Source: Microstegium vimineum
Lineage: Eukaryota > Streptophyta > Magnoliopsida > Poales > Poaceae
Assembly (NCBI GenBank): GCA_022036555.1
Contig: CM039137.1
Location: forward strand, 7,628,319 to 7,692,318
Reading direction: 5' to 3'
Length of the DNA: 64,000 bases
The translations under genes were made by a program, and so were the position numbers. Shown one piece after another: positions 22,302-32,855 of the stretch. Within the stretch, counting starts at the first letter, position 1. Each line of letters opens with the position of its first letter. The notes under the pieces were generated by a model, which made no database searches, was not told the DNA's origin, and saw only the letters and a program-made list of their open reading frames with translations.

Positions 22302-24090
22302 TGCGGCGGCGAGGCAGGCGAGTGACGTGCTTTCTGCGCTGTGGTGGCCGGCGCGACAGGAGAGCAAAGCAGTGCGGGGACGGAGAGAGAGATGCCAATA
22401 AACCCTACGGCTGTGCTGGGCCGGGCCGGGGGTGGCGGCCTGTGGGTTGGTCGTCGCGACCGATCCTGCGTGAAATTGGCCCGGCCGCAAGCCGCATGAG
22501 TCCGTCCGGCAGGTTGAGTTGGCCCATGCGCGGACGGGCCTGGCTCCTTCTCTGCCGAAGGGATCCGGTTTGATTGATCCCGCGAAATTATTTCCAGACG
22601 GCTTTCGTACGTGAGCTGCAGGGCAATCTTGCCGTCTTGCCGAGACGGGCGGTCGCGGAGAGATAGGAAGGAAGGGAACCTGCCTCGTGTGGTCCATGCA
22701 CGTCAACAACCGGACAGCAAAGTTAAGCCTTGGCATGAGAGCACCTTTTGCGTTGGTTGTGGCGGCCTATAATCCGAACCCTACGCTACCGAATTATCAA
22801 AACAAAAAAAAAATCAAAATACTACAATTAATATAGTACGTAGTATAACTGTATAAGCATTAAGCAGTGGTGGCGATACTGCTGCGCTGCTGAACAACAG
22901 CTGGATATGTTCGTGTTGAAAAGCACTCTCAGCCGAACCTTAAGACGGGGCTGCAGAGTTAATGGACCGAACGATCTGTTGCATGCACTGCATCAAATAA
23001 AGTGGCAGCGGGTACACGACATATTGGGACGTTGGTTTGTGCGTAGGCGTAGCGATATGGATGCAAGTGTCCAGCAGTCAACAGTTTTGTCATGCACATT
23101 GGCTCGTCAAAATTAAGGCCTGCATGTCGTACCGTTTGTCCGCTAGACCCTAGAGATGGGATGAAATTATTGCGCGTAGCGCTAGCGCCGATCGACGGCG
23201 TGAAAATGTCAACCGTAGCAATTTAAATCTTCGAGCTATTACTACTTCCTATATATGTCACATAGAAATTATATTAAACGAAGCAATTTAAATTGCACAG
23301 GTGTGTTATCGTGCAAAATAATAGGATCGATATCAATCATGCCCTTCTATTCGAGGACAAAAGCCTTGAAATCATTTTCCCACCTTTTTTTTGCTGGGAC
23401 ACAGAAGTGCCTTCGACCGAATACGAAAAGTTGGCCGATGGTTGGTGTAGCATTAACAAAGATGGATCCAAAGTGTCCAGCCGGCAGCACTGCACAGTTT
23501 TTGTCATGCACGCACACAGGAACGTCGCAATTGTGGCCTACTACAACATGTCGTTCGCCCCAATGTCTGCTGATGAAATTATTGCGATCCACGGGGGTAC
23601 GGAACTACGGATCAACGTGAAAAAAGAAATGCAGTCCTTGAAGAGGCGAGGCCGAGGTAGCACTAGGACTAGTATAGGGTAATAAGACATTCTTACCAGG
23701 AAAAATCACCTAAGTGCGTACAGTTTTTAACCAATAATTGATCATTGCAGACACACAAATTGGATCAGTGTGCACCGACAGATGAACAGCAAGGTGGATG
23801 TGGATATATAGTGACATTTTGATCTGCGATACACAGTACAGTACACAATTCCATTCTACGTACACACGCATACACCACTTGTTCATTCAACATTCATTGG
23901 TTGCGTTGCGTCACTAATAGTGCACGTAGACGTGCACAGAAGCAGGCAGCTGGTTCTACCCACAAGTACTCGATTGCAGCAAACGAGGAGCGGCTACTCG
24001 GCGACGGAGCACACAATGCGATGCGATCACCACTAGCTAGTAGTACCAACACACGACTGAGTACGTACTGACACATGACGCAATGCAAAC
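22302..24090. other. Intergenic region upstream of the NFD6-like gene
   Basis: 22302-22740 is GC-rich and should hold the NFD6-like leader and promoter. It is followed by AT-rich DNA and by the duplicated coding relic described separately (22980-23690). 23700-24090 should include the 3' region of the E6-like gene, but no AATAAA was found. No further gene is supported. Confidence 0.5.
22980..23690 (+). pseudogene. Diverged tandem copies of an unrecognised coding sequence
   Basis: The stretch 23293-23682 is open for 130 codons with a natural-looking composition (for example HCTVFVMHAHRNVAIVAYYN and EIIAIHGGTELRINVKKEM). Its middle is matched upstream by a decayed copy: AAGTGTCCAGC followed by ACAGTTTTGTCATGCAC at 23066-23098 versus 23471-23512, and GAAATTATTGCG at 23163 versus 23576, with similar spacing. 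I do not recognise the protein and see no start, so it is best called a duplicated relic. It might belong to a larger gene or an old transposon. Confidence 0.35.
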
Positions 24091-24984
24091 TCATGGAATG
24101 TACATTCCGTTCTGGCCTGCAGCTTCCTCCTGGAAGCCGTTCGTGTTCCGATCCATGCCTCGTCCATTCGCGAACTCCTCGTCGTTGCCCTGCTGCTGCT
24201 GGTAGTGGTAGCCCACTGCATCGCCGTAGCTACCGCCGCGCCTGCCGCCGGCGCCGCGGGGTCGGCCGTACCCGGAGCCGAACTCCGCATCATCATCGGT
24301 GGGGCGCGTCCGCATCGGGTTCGACTCGCGGCCGTAACCGTACCTGCCGGCGTCCACGTCGTAGTAGTAGCGGCCGTTCTGGTACACCCTCGTGTCGCTC
24401 ATCCCGAAGTCCCGCTGCTCCTGCTGCTGCTGCCTGCTGCTGCTGCGGAAGCCCGTGAAGTAAAACGGCGGGCGGCCCCTGCCGCTGCCATTTTCCGGGT
24501 ACGGCTGGACGCCGTCGAGGTCTCCTCCGGGGGCAGCCACAGCCTCCTCCTCGGTGCCAGTGGTGGTGGCCGGCACGTACACGTCGGTCGGCGGCCGACC
24601 CCTTCCGCTGCCGTTTTCGGGAAACGTCCCGACGCGCTCGCCGCCGCGGCCTCTTACAGCTACTACAGGGGTACCTGCGGTGGCCGGCACGTCGGTCGTC
24701 GTCGTCGTCAGCTTCTCGGCGTTGCGGTGCACGCCACGGCGGAAGTAGTCCGGCGGGTAGTTCTCCTCGGGGCGGCCGTAGAGCCCGTACCCGCGGCCGC
24801 TGCCGGCGCCGGTCGACGGGCGCGTGTCTGCGGCCACGGCAGCCGTCTCGGGCTCAACGGTGGCTTCGGGACGCGTGGTCTTGCTGAAGAAGAAGCGGTC
24901 ACCGCCCCACGCGTCCGCCGAGCGAGGCGCCGCGACGGCGAGCACGGCCACTACTAAGAGGAGGTGGTGAGCAGAGGCAGCCAT
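24091..24984 (-). CDS. Protein E6-like, secreted, intronless
   Basis: A single exon of 297 codons. The start at 24984 is preferred over an in-frame upstream one because it begins a clear signal peptide (MAASAHHLLLVVAVLAVAAP, cleavage near SADAWG) and lies 83 bp from a TATA box. The mature protein is rich in G, R, Y, N and Q. Family marks of cotton-fibre E6-type proteins are present: FFFSKTTRPE near the N-terminus, GRGYGLYGRPEENYPPDYF, then QRDFGMSDTRVYQNGRYYYD, with a tail of glycine-rich and Gln repeats. The segment PENGSGRGRPP occurs twice (about residues 123-133 and 165-175). E6-like proteins are expressed in expanding or wall-forming cells but their activity is unknown; a cell-wall location is inference from the signal peptide and composition. 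Confidence 0.85.
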   Translation of the reverse strand: MAASAHHLLLVVAVLAVAAPRSADAWGGDRFFFSKTTRPEATVEPETAAVAADTRPSTGAGSGRGYGLYGRPEENYPPDYFRRGVHRNAEKLTTTTTDVPATAGTPVVAVRGRGGERVGTFPENGSGRGRPPTDVYVPATTTGTEEEAVAAPGGDLDGVQPYPENGSGRGRPPFYFTGFRSSSRQQQQEQRDFGMSDTRVYQNGRYYYDVDAGRYGYGRESNPMRTRPTDDDAEFGSGYGRPRGAGGRRGGSYGDAVGYHYQQQQGNDEEFANGRGMDRNTNGFQEEAAGQNGMYIP

Positions 24985-25066
24985 CGGGTCGGGTCGGAAA
25001 CCGTCGGTGGTGTGTTGGCTAGCGAGCTGCGATCCGGCACTGTGTGTGTTTCCGTGCGCGCCCACT

Positions 25067-25074
25067 TATTTATA
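25067..25074 (-). promoter_or_regulatory. TATA box of the E6-like gene
   Basis: TATAAATA on the minus strand lies 83 bp upstream of the E6-like start codon, in a GC-rich surrounding (CGCGC TATAAATA AGTGGG). The spacing fits a plant core promoter with a leader of about 50 bases. Confidence 0.7.
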
Positions 25075-25084
25075 GCGCGGTCCG

Positions 25085-26007
25085 GTCCGGGTCCAGCGAC
25101 CACCGGCGGTGCTGGACAGGTCTCGCAGCTAACGGCGGTAGAAAGCTGGTGGGAACAGAAAGGCATCCTACCTAGACAGTGTCAGTGTGGGTGGTCACTG
25201 ATCAGTGATCAGGTCGGGCGGGGGCGCGCCGATGATGACGGGGGATTGGGATAGAGTTGGGGAGACTACGGGCCGGGAGAGCGTGCGCGACGCGCGGTGT
25301 GCATGATGGAATTTGGTGCACGCTGGGTAGCTGAGAGAGCATGTGAGATCTACTGTACGTAGGAGACACCAGACACGCGGAGGGGGCTCGCATTGATGGA
25401 AGTCATGGCTGGTGAGGTAGTATGAACAGGGAGCACGCGATTAAGCTTAGTATTTCCGGATTCCGGCCGTGGGCACTGGGCATCATCTTGGCAGCGTGAG
25501 ATTTTAAATGCATACTGCTCGTTCCACATGATCATTTATCGCTAGCTCGAGTTACCCTCATGCAATGCTTTGGTTCTAAGCGAGTTTGGGTCTTTTATTG
25601 CCCGGGTCTGTTTTGGATCGAGCCCCATAAGACCGAGCCCCAGCACTACAGTCTGTTTTGGATCCGCGTTGTTACTGGTACTGACTACCGTGCTAAAACT
25701 ATAGTAACAAGCATAGCTCTAAACAGGATGTGGTAATGGACCACTTGCGAAATGTCGCTGCTATAGATTAGCAACTTCTGAACAAGCCTTTTATATACTC
25801 CATGATCAGAAGAGGAGGCACAGATTGTCAAGCAGTGACAGTCTTACAGGACTCCAGCAGTAATCATGTCAAGGCGTCAAGTCATGCCAGCACAGATCTC
25901 GGAGCAAAAGTTACCTCTTTTCTGATAATAAAGGGGAAAGAGATTGCCCGCTTTTAGACTGATAGCACATGAAATCATTGAAGCTCAAAACGGCGGCAGC
26001 CGGGAGC

Positions 26008-26051
<44 letters not shown>

Positions 26052-27193
26052 TATCCCTTTCTCTTGATCTCTTGCTGGATGCCTGGATCAGCTCTTCATT
26101 CGATTTTGCGATGCGAAGATCAAGGTGATTGATGAGTAAAGCGACGCACCATCTCAGCTGAACTGGATCGGGTATTCCGTTCCGTATTCGGATTGTTCCT
26201 TCATTCTCGCCGCTGGCGCTCGCTCTGCCGTAGCAGCATGATACAACACTAGCGCGCTGCGCGCATGAACCGCGGAACTGCAACAGCCCGGACGATTGTA
26301 CAATTCGGCCCGGATCGACACGGTGACGTAGAGAGAAGGAAGGCATTCGGCCCTGAAGAAGTCCTTTTACAGCCCGAAGTTTTGTGGTCCGTGTACTGCT
26401 CGGTCCAAGATATATGGACACGGATTCGGCCTACCGAAGCCTTATTCTCTTGGGCCTTCGATATGGGCTCATTAGGCCGACCATGCTACTGCATGTTAAC
26501 GTCCATAAAGGTTTCCAAAAGGGTCAATGGTGGTTGTAAAAAAAAAGGGTCAATGGTGACACGACTTTGATATCTATTGTACGCTGTTTGATAGCTAGCA
26601 TGCAGGTCCCTACTGCAAACCTTAGCCGTAGTTCCTTGGATTTGTTAGATGGAGTCATATAATAAAATAATGAAGAGCAATAATGATACATATACCCACT
26701 CCATACTTGTAAACCGTTCCAGGGACCATTCTATTTGGAAGGAAGTACTCCTTCGGTTCTAAAACATCATTTTGGGGGCAGGTTAGGTCAAACAATGAAA
26801 AAAAATAAATCATGAATATCTTTTAAATTGTTTTTTAAATAGTTGAGTTTAAAAATATAGGATACATATAAATAGATTTGTTTTGAAAAAAAGTACTTTT
26901 ATAAAAATATGCATATACCACTTTTAAATAAATATTTTAAAAAAAATAAGAAGACAAAATTATACTTTGGTGACCACGTCACTCTCCAAAACCCAAAACG
27001 ACTTCTTTTAGTAACATGGAGGGAGTTTTCAGTATCGATCTATACTGGTGTATCGTTCCAAAATTTAGTAAAATAAATTATATATTATTATATGAGATAT
27101 AATAATGATTTTAGCTATAATCATTTTAAAAATAAATAAAGTTAAGTGAAGATGGTATACAGTTCAATGAGTTTATAAATTTGCACATCAACA
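25085..27193. other. Intergenic region with CT microsatellite and a Stowaway-like MITE
   Basis: 25085-25550 is probably the promoter region of the E6-like gene. A (CT)n microsatellite lies at about 26011-26049. 26260-26470 is rich in GGCCC motifs but has no supported gene. A Stowaway-like MITE lies at 26748-27025. Several short open stretches here are low-complexity or shadow frames. Confidence 0.5.
26748..27025. mobile_element. Stowaway-like MITE
   Basis: The left end is CTCCTTCGGTTCTAAAAC after TA, and the right end, reverse-complemented, is CTCCCTCCATGTTACTAAAAG. The ~278-bp length and the CTCCCTCC-type ends fit the grass Stowaway family. The TA at the right end has mutated, so the copy looks old. 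Confidence 0.55.
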
Positions 27194-27315
27194 CCTGTTC
27201 GGCTGATCGTTTATGTGGATGATAAGTCGACTGGTGTTGTTTTGGTTGTTCTGTTATGAGAGAAAAACATTGTACCACGACTAATAAGTTTGGCTGATAA
27301 GCTAAGCGAACAAGG
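27194..27315. mobile_element. MITE-like copy of the ~120-bp GTTCG family
   Basis: It starts CCTGTTCGGCTGATCG and ends CTAAGCGAACAAGG, inverted versions of each other, with GTTATGAGAGAAAAACA in the middle. It belongs to the same family as the copies at 482-603, 45580-45691, 45845-45964 and 62496-62612. Confidence 0.55.
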
Positions 27316-29273
27316 CGCAAATTAGAATAAGAGCCACGCATTATATGCTAACTGAGTGTAGATCATCTATTCGGGTTTTATATGGTAGAACATGGTCATT
27401 TAGGATAGTCATTGATGTAGATGCTCTTATTTTCCTATACTTATTTTACTATTTGGTGATTTAACAATGTTATTGTACCAATCCAACCATGGTAGATAAT
27501 CATACTAGCACAGGGGGACGCGCTATGCTGCGTCGGTTTTTACTAAACATTTGTTGCAAGCGGTAAAGAGAGTTATTTTTTTATATACTGAAACAATATA
27601 TGTACAATAGCATAAATAAGTACTCAAAATTGATGTTATGGCATAATAACATCCCAATATAAAGATGCAAGGGTCTGGTAGAAATATTACAAACTCTTTA
27701 TTGTCATGATTGATATAAAACACCATACTACACACACTTTATAGCGTGTAATCATGGCTTGTATAAAACAAAAGATAAAAAAAATAAATGAGAAAAAAAG
27801 AATAAAAAAGCTTAAATAAATTTAGAACTAAAAAATAATAAAAGATTTTGGAAAGTTAAAACCCTAAAAGATAAAAAAAATATCTCTAACAGTTCAATAT
27901 AAAGCTATATTGGTCTAAAAGAAACACTACATTCTCTTTATTGTTATAATTAATATAGACTATCACATTGCATGCACTCTTATGCATAGGATCATACATG
28001 TATAAAACAAAAAATTGAAAATAGAAATACTACATGCTCTTTATCGCTTGGTTTGATTGATGTATATCACACTATATGCACTTCGCTGAATAGGGTCATG
28101 TATAAAACAAAAGATTAAAAATAGTTAAGAAAAAATAAAGTAGAAATAAATAAAATTAGAATTAAGAATAAAAGAAAGTAAAAAAATGTAAATATGAAAT
28201 TTAAAAGTTATAACAAAAAAATAAAAAATAAAAGTAAAATAAAATAAAATAAATGTCAAATCGATGGACACTAGACGCGTGGACGTGGCAGATGAGCAGG
28301 AATTTATTCGGCGTTGAAAGATAATATAATATAATATAATATAATATAATATAATATAATATAATATAATATAATATAATATAATATATATATATATCTT
28401 ATGTGTTGATAATAAGGAACATGTGGTGACTCATAATTCTCAAAATATACCTGGTTTAGTATTTTAGAGGTGCTCATAGTGAGATAGGATGTGTGATTGT
28501 TCATATGGTGAGCGATTCACGACGAAAGAAGAGTCACCATATAATAACAATATTGTCTATAATTAAGCTTAATCGTGAAACATGACAATCGGATAGCAAG
28601 TATTGTTGGGTAGTTTCTTAAAAAATGGTCATGCGCATTATATATATTGATAATCGTGACAACAAGTTTTATCTATACGAAACTTTATGAAACTCTCTAT
28701 CCTTTTTAGAATTTATGGCTCTGTTTGAATCTAGGGCTAAAACTAGTTTGCACTCAACTAGCCCAAAAATAACTAAATAGGAGGGCTAGAGCTAGTTTTT
28801 TTAACTAGCCCCACTCAAAAAACACATCCCCCAAATGAGTGATTATTTAGACTAGTTCTGGTGATGCCCACATCAATTCTTTTTTTTCCAACTTAGGATG
28901 ATTTAAATGAGTCACATGATTAGATAACCATATTTATTCTCATTCTAACCCTTGCATTCAAACACGACTTCGACTAGAGCTAATTCAGGTCTCGTCCTAG
29001 GCTAGAAACTAATTCTAACCTCTAGCGGAGCTAAATTATCCAATCATGACCATAGAACAACACTCCGGTCTTTTAACATTGCAACCAAAAGATGATTTAA
29101 CCGTTATACAACATCAAAGATGCCATACCATCTAAAACTCAAGTACCTTCAAATAGACCAAAAAATGCCCGACACACGCTCGAGAGCAAAGACTTCCTGG
29201 GACACAAACTATTTCTCTCTCTCTCTATATATATATATAGTTAACATGAAATCTGGAGATAATATGATTAATA
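27316..29273. other. AT-rich intergenic region with pentanucleotide repeat
   Basis: Mostly A/T-rich DNA without a supported gene. 28321-28386 is an (ATAAT)n pentanucleotide microsatellite of about 13 units that grades into a short TA run. The stretch 27660-28110 contains three related segments (around 27680, 27920 and 28030, each with TACATTCTCTTTATTG-like text) that look like diverged repeats. 28722-29050 begins CTCTGTTTGAATCTAGGGC and may be another MITE remnant. Confidence 0.5.
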
Positions 29274-29762
29274 CTCCCTCCATTCCAAATTGTAAGTCAT
29301 TCTAAAAATTTTAGAGAGTCAAAGCATTTTAAGTTTGACCAAATATTATAAAGAGAAACATAAAGATTTATGTCATCAAATAGATATAGTATGAAAATAT
29401 AACTAACTAGCATATGTCCGTGTGTTGCTACGGGAACCTCACATTCTTCGACACAATTAAAGTATAAACAAAATAATAGGTCAAAATCAATAAACAAATA
29501 ATTTTTAACTCTACTTTAAAACATAGTATACTATTCTAAGCCATCGCCAAACAAATAAGCATCCAATTTAGTAATAGTGCCAAAACAAGAGTGTGATAGC
29601 TAAGTTTTCCAAAACTATAATTCATATTTTTTTTCCGTGATGCGTCAAAGATATTCTCATGCATAAATCATACACCATGGTAAATTCTCATCACATCCTA
29701 ATAGATCGATCACAAGAAATTCTTGTATATATGCAAGAATCATACACCACCAAGACACTTTC

Positions 29763-29898
29763 TTTAATTGTGGGGCATTACTTTGCAAATTAAAATGTAT
29801 AAATGAGACCAAAATTAATTGGAAAAAACGTTTAATTGTGGGGCATTACTTTGCAAATTAAAATGTATAAATGAGACCAAAATTAATTGGAAAAAACG
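29763..29898. repeat. Perfect 68-bp tandem duplication in the Helitron
   Basis: The segments 29763-29830 and 29831-29898 appear identical (TTTAATTGTGGGGCATTACT...GGAAAAAACG). Identity suggests a recent slip or a fresh duplication near the Helitron 3' end. Confidence 0.85.
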
Positions 29899-30206
29899 TA
29901 TTAATAAGTGTAGTAATAGCCAAAGGCTAGAACTTTCTCTATTCTTTAAAACAACCCAAAGGAATTCCACACACATCTTCGGCAACCAAAAGCTAACCGC
30001 TCCACGGATTCAATTGTTTCAGCTCCAAGCAATCTGCGTGACCTTCTCAAAAAAAAAAAAAAAAAGAAACTGCAGCCCCTACCTTGTGCCCCTTCGTCCA
30101 GCCTCGTCCTAACATCCTGCCACCACTGTTTTACAAAATAAAATATTAGCTATGGAGTTTGCACCACAATTAATCAAAAGCATACAGAAGTACCATACAC
30201 CTCTTA

Positions 30207-30413
30207 GGGCGTGTTTTGGACTGCTCCACAAACTCTGCTCCGCAAAATCCACTATGAAGCAGCTTCACAAAAACTGGAGTTTGTGAAATACCTCTTTAGG
30301 TGCTCTCAGAACTCCACCTTTTTTTTTGGAGTTGTGTCTGGAGCTGAAATCATTTGGCTAAAAAATATGGAGCAGAGCTGAAGAATGTGGAGCGAAACAG
30401 CCGCAAACACCCC
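30207..30413. mobile_element. Tourist-like MITE inside the Helitron
   Basis: The ends are GGGCGTGTTTTGGACTG and, reverse-complemented, GGGGTGTTTGCGGCTG. TTA occurs on both sides (30204-30206 and 30414-30416), the 3-bp duplication of PIF/Harbinger. At 207 bp it is non-autonomous. Confidence 0.7.
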
Positions 30414-31910
30414 TTAACTCTCAACAATGTTCACATTATTATTATTAAAATAAGGTGCCGCCGAAGGCCTTGTTTAGATGCACTCCTATCCACCTAAATC
30501 CATTTATTTGGAGTGTATTGAGGTGGATACGAGTAACAATGAAACAAGCACTAATGCATGAAATTATCCATGTACAGATCATAGTGAACGCCCAAAAATA
30601 TTTTAAGCTTTGAGCATTTATTTAATCTCAAGCATGGTTCACCCATTATGGTTCCTAATAATATAATCAAACTTTTTTTGTTGTTTCTCAAAAGCTCCAA
30701 GTTTCTCAATCTCGTTGGAGGATACTGGAATGCATCCACTCAATCTGTTATCAGGCTTGGGTACTACACAAAAATGACAAACTTCTGTTAGACTTGACAT
30801 ACGGTTATAGACAGAAAACATGAAAAAATGACATCGGTGAATTCATTTTTGCTTCAACACTTTTTTTTTCTAGAACAACATAAAACCGACTTCAGTGGAT
30901 TCAGTTTTGCAACTGTATTCCTTGAACATAGGCAGAACCATACATAATCAAGAGGGCAAGTAGGACCATATACTGATATGTACACTAATTTTAACTATAG
31001 TTTCTTGTCACGATAATTTAACTTTTTTAAATAAAGTGCAATCTATTGCAGGCTACATCGTGATATAGGTAGGCTGCAATCTCAGAATTCAGTTTTCACG
31101 TGAATAAACTCCAATCGAATCTCTTGTGAACATGATTTTAGCTGTTTTTGACCCATATCAGAGAGATTGTATGTATAAAAGAGAAAAAGATATCTACTTT
31201 ACTCAGGAACGGAGACTTGTAAGCCATACATACTTAACTTTTGGTCTAGAAATCACGATTCCTAATTATTCATTTTTTCTATTGTCATTGCTGCAGTACA
31301 GTACCATGAAAGAACAGTGACTTATTCATGCACTTGCCATTATACTATCATTTGGCTGAACTAACTATATAATCAATTGGACATGATAACAAAAGACTGT
31401 ACCTCTTATAGTTCATTTTAGCAAGTTTGGATCAACCCAATGACCCAAAAGTCCAAAAAAAGTGGGACTTACATCCCTTAACATTATTTCTCTTGTATTT
31501 TGGGGGGGGGGGGGGGGGATTAGAAAATTATGGGAAGAATTTTGCTCTTCCAGCTCTGAAAAGTTACCCTGACGCCTGTTTTTTTTTTCACCATAAACCA
31601 ATAACAAGACCTTGTGAGCTAGTTCTTGCCTTGACATTGTATTCTGTTTTTCCCTCTGCAGGAGAAAGAAGTGTCTTCTGTTTATTTGTGATGGCCAATA
31701 ATAAACCAACAATTGCACACACTACTTTCAACAAATTAATTTGTTAGATTGCATTTATTTCAATGAGCTTTTTTTTACAAAACTAAATAATTAATAGTAC
31801 AGAGAAGTAAGAGGCATCCGTTTTTCTAAGTTCTGACTGCATATGGACACCACTCAAACCGGGCATCAATATGGACACATCTTTTTTACTCAGACAATTC
31901 AACAAACACC

Positions 31911-32700
31911 TAGAGAGCATCAGGACCAACCAAGTACGATTCCTAGAGAGCATCAGGACCAACCAAGTACGGAGAAGATTGAGAGAAGCTGAAAGACAAC
32001 ACACCTTTTTAGAAGAACCATGCACACACAAACGGATGGGGTTCCGGGGCTGAGCGACCGCTGGGAGCAGGCCACCAGGTCTGTGGTGTGAGACTCCGAG
32101 TCTCCAAGAGAGGAAGGAAGGGCAAGGGGGAAGCATTGTTGCGCTCGCGTCAAGGCGGTAGGCTGGCTGCTGCCGGCTGGGGCTGGGGCACTGGGAGCCA
32201 CCGAGGCAGACCTCGATTCAGGACCAAGATTGATGCTACAACACACTCCCTGGTTCAGCTTGCGCTCGACGTTCGACGCTCCATAGGTGATAATGTAAGT
32301 GATTCCTATAATAATAACAACAAATCCCATTCAATTACAGGCTCACAGATATGAGATCCACAATTCTCTTATAATGTGAAAACCCTAACTGAGAATGAGA
32401 TTTGGGAATTGGAGAAACAGTGGAATGAAGAAGAACACCATGCCTCTCCGTCGGCCGGCGCGGGTGCCCGGACGCATCGATGCGGAGGTGCTAGTGGGCG
32501 AGCGGCTTGCGGAGCCGTCAGGGGCGCCCGGTGGCTCGCAACCTCGCGCGGTGGTCACGCCTCCTCGCGTCGGGTCGGGAGCTGGAATGGATGCGCTGGT
32601 ATCGCCTGAGCGGGAGGCGCGGGCGGGGTGGGATGGGAGCGCATATGGCCCACTTGTCGGCGCCGTTCGCCCGAGCGGGAGGCACGTTGAAGGGTGTTGA
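31911..32700. other. Possible captured gene fragments in the Helitron
   Basis: 31911-31976 holds two copies of a 33-base unit (TAGAGAGCATCAGGACCAAC...) that would encode LESIRTNQVRF twice in the plus frame. 32040-32300 and 32440-32700 are GC-rich, unlike the AT-rich Helitron body, and are open in several frames. I do not recognise a protein. Grass Helitrons often carry host exon pieces, so this is a reasonable but unproved reading. Confidence 0.35.
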
Positions 32701-32855
32701 CGTCTCCCGTTTGATCTTGTTAGGAGTAGAGATACAGAATCTAATGATGCTTAGTTGATATCAAATATGTTATTATTATATTATATAAATTTAGTTAAAT
32801 TTTATAAACTTTGATTCTTTAAGATTTTTAGAATGACTTATAATTTAGGATAGAG

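Larger units (their letters stand above)
29407..32732 (-). mobile_element. Non-autonomous Helitron, 3,326 bp
   Basis: On the minus strand the element starts TCTCTACTCC at 32732 and ends CTAG at 29407. Just before CTAG is CCCGTAGCAACACACGG, which matches the known grass Helitron 3' end (CCGTNGCAACGCACGG-like hairpin). The flanks are A before the TC and T after the CTAG, the expected A/T target, and there is no target duplication. No Rep/helicase gene is present, so it depends on another element. Its interior has a Tourist-like MITE (30207-30413), a perfect 68-bp tandem duplication (29763-29898), a G17 run near 31502, and GC-rich text at 32040-32700 that may be captured gene pieces. Confidence 0.85.
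29274..32855. mobile_element. Stowaway MITE interrupted by a Helitron
   Basis: The left part (29274-29406) starts CTCCCTCCATTCCAAATTGT after TA. The right part (32733-32855) ends TATAATTTAGGATAGAG before TA. Together they are 256 bp, the usual Stowaway length, and joining 29406 to 32733 restores the family's typical internal text (ATATAACTAA then TACAGAATCTAATG). Everything between is the inserted Helitron. Confidence 0.85.

Noticed and set aside
22302..22736. N-terminal extension of the NFD6-like frame
   Set aside because: It runs into the likely leader and promoter; the family starts at the MASAAS-type presequence and has about 100 residues.
24205..24957. A 250-codon plus-strand frame opposite the E6-like gene
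   Set aside because: It is a GC-driven shadow; only the minus frame has a signal peptide, TATA box and family motifs.
24985..25065. Upstream extension of the E6-like protein by 27 residues
   Set aside because: The internal methionine directly begins a signal peptide, and the extension would start within 10 bases of the TATA box.
25975..26421. A 148-codon minus frame
   Set aside because: It translates a CT microsatellite into alternating R/E and has no other support.
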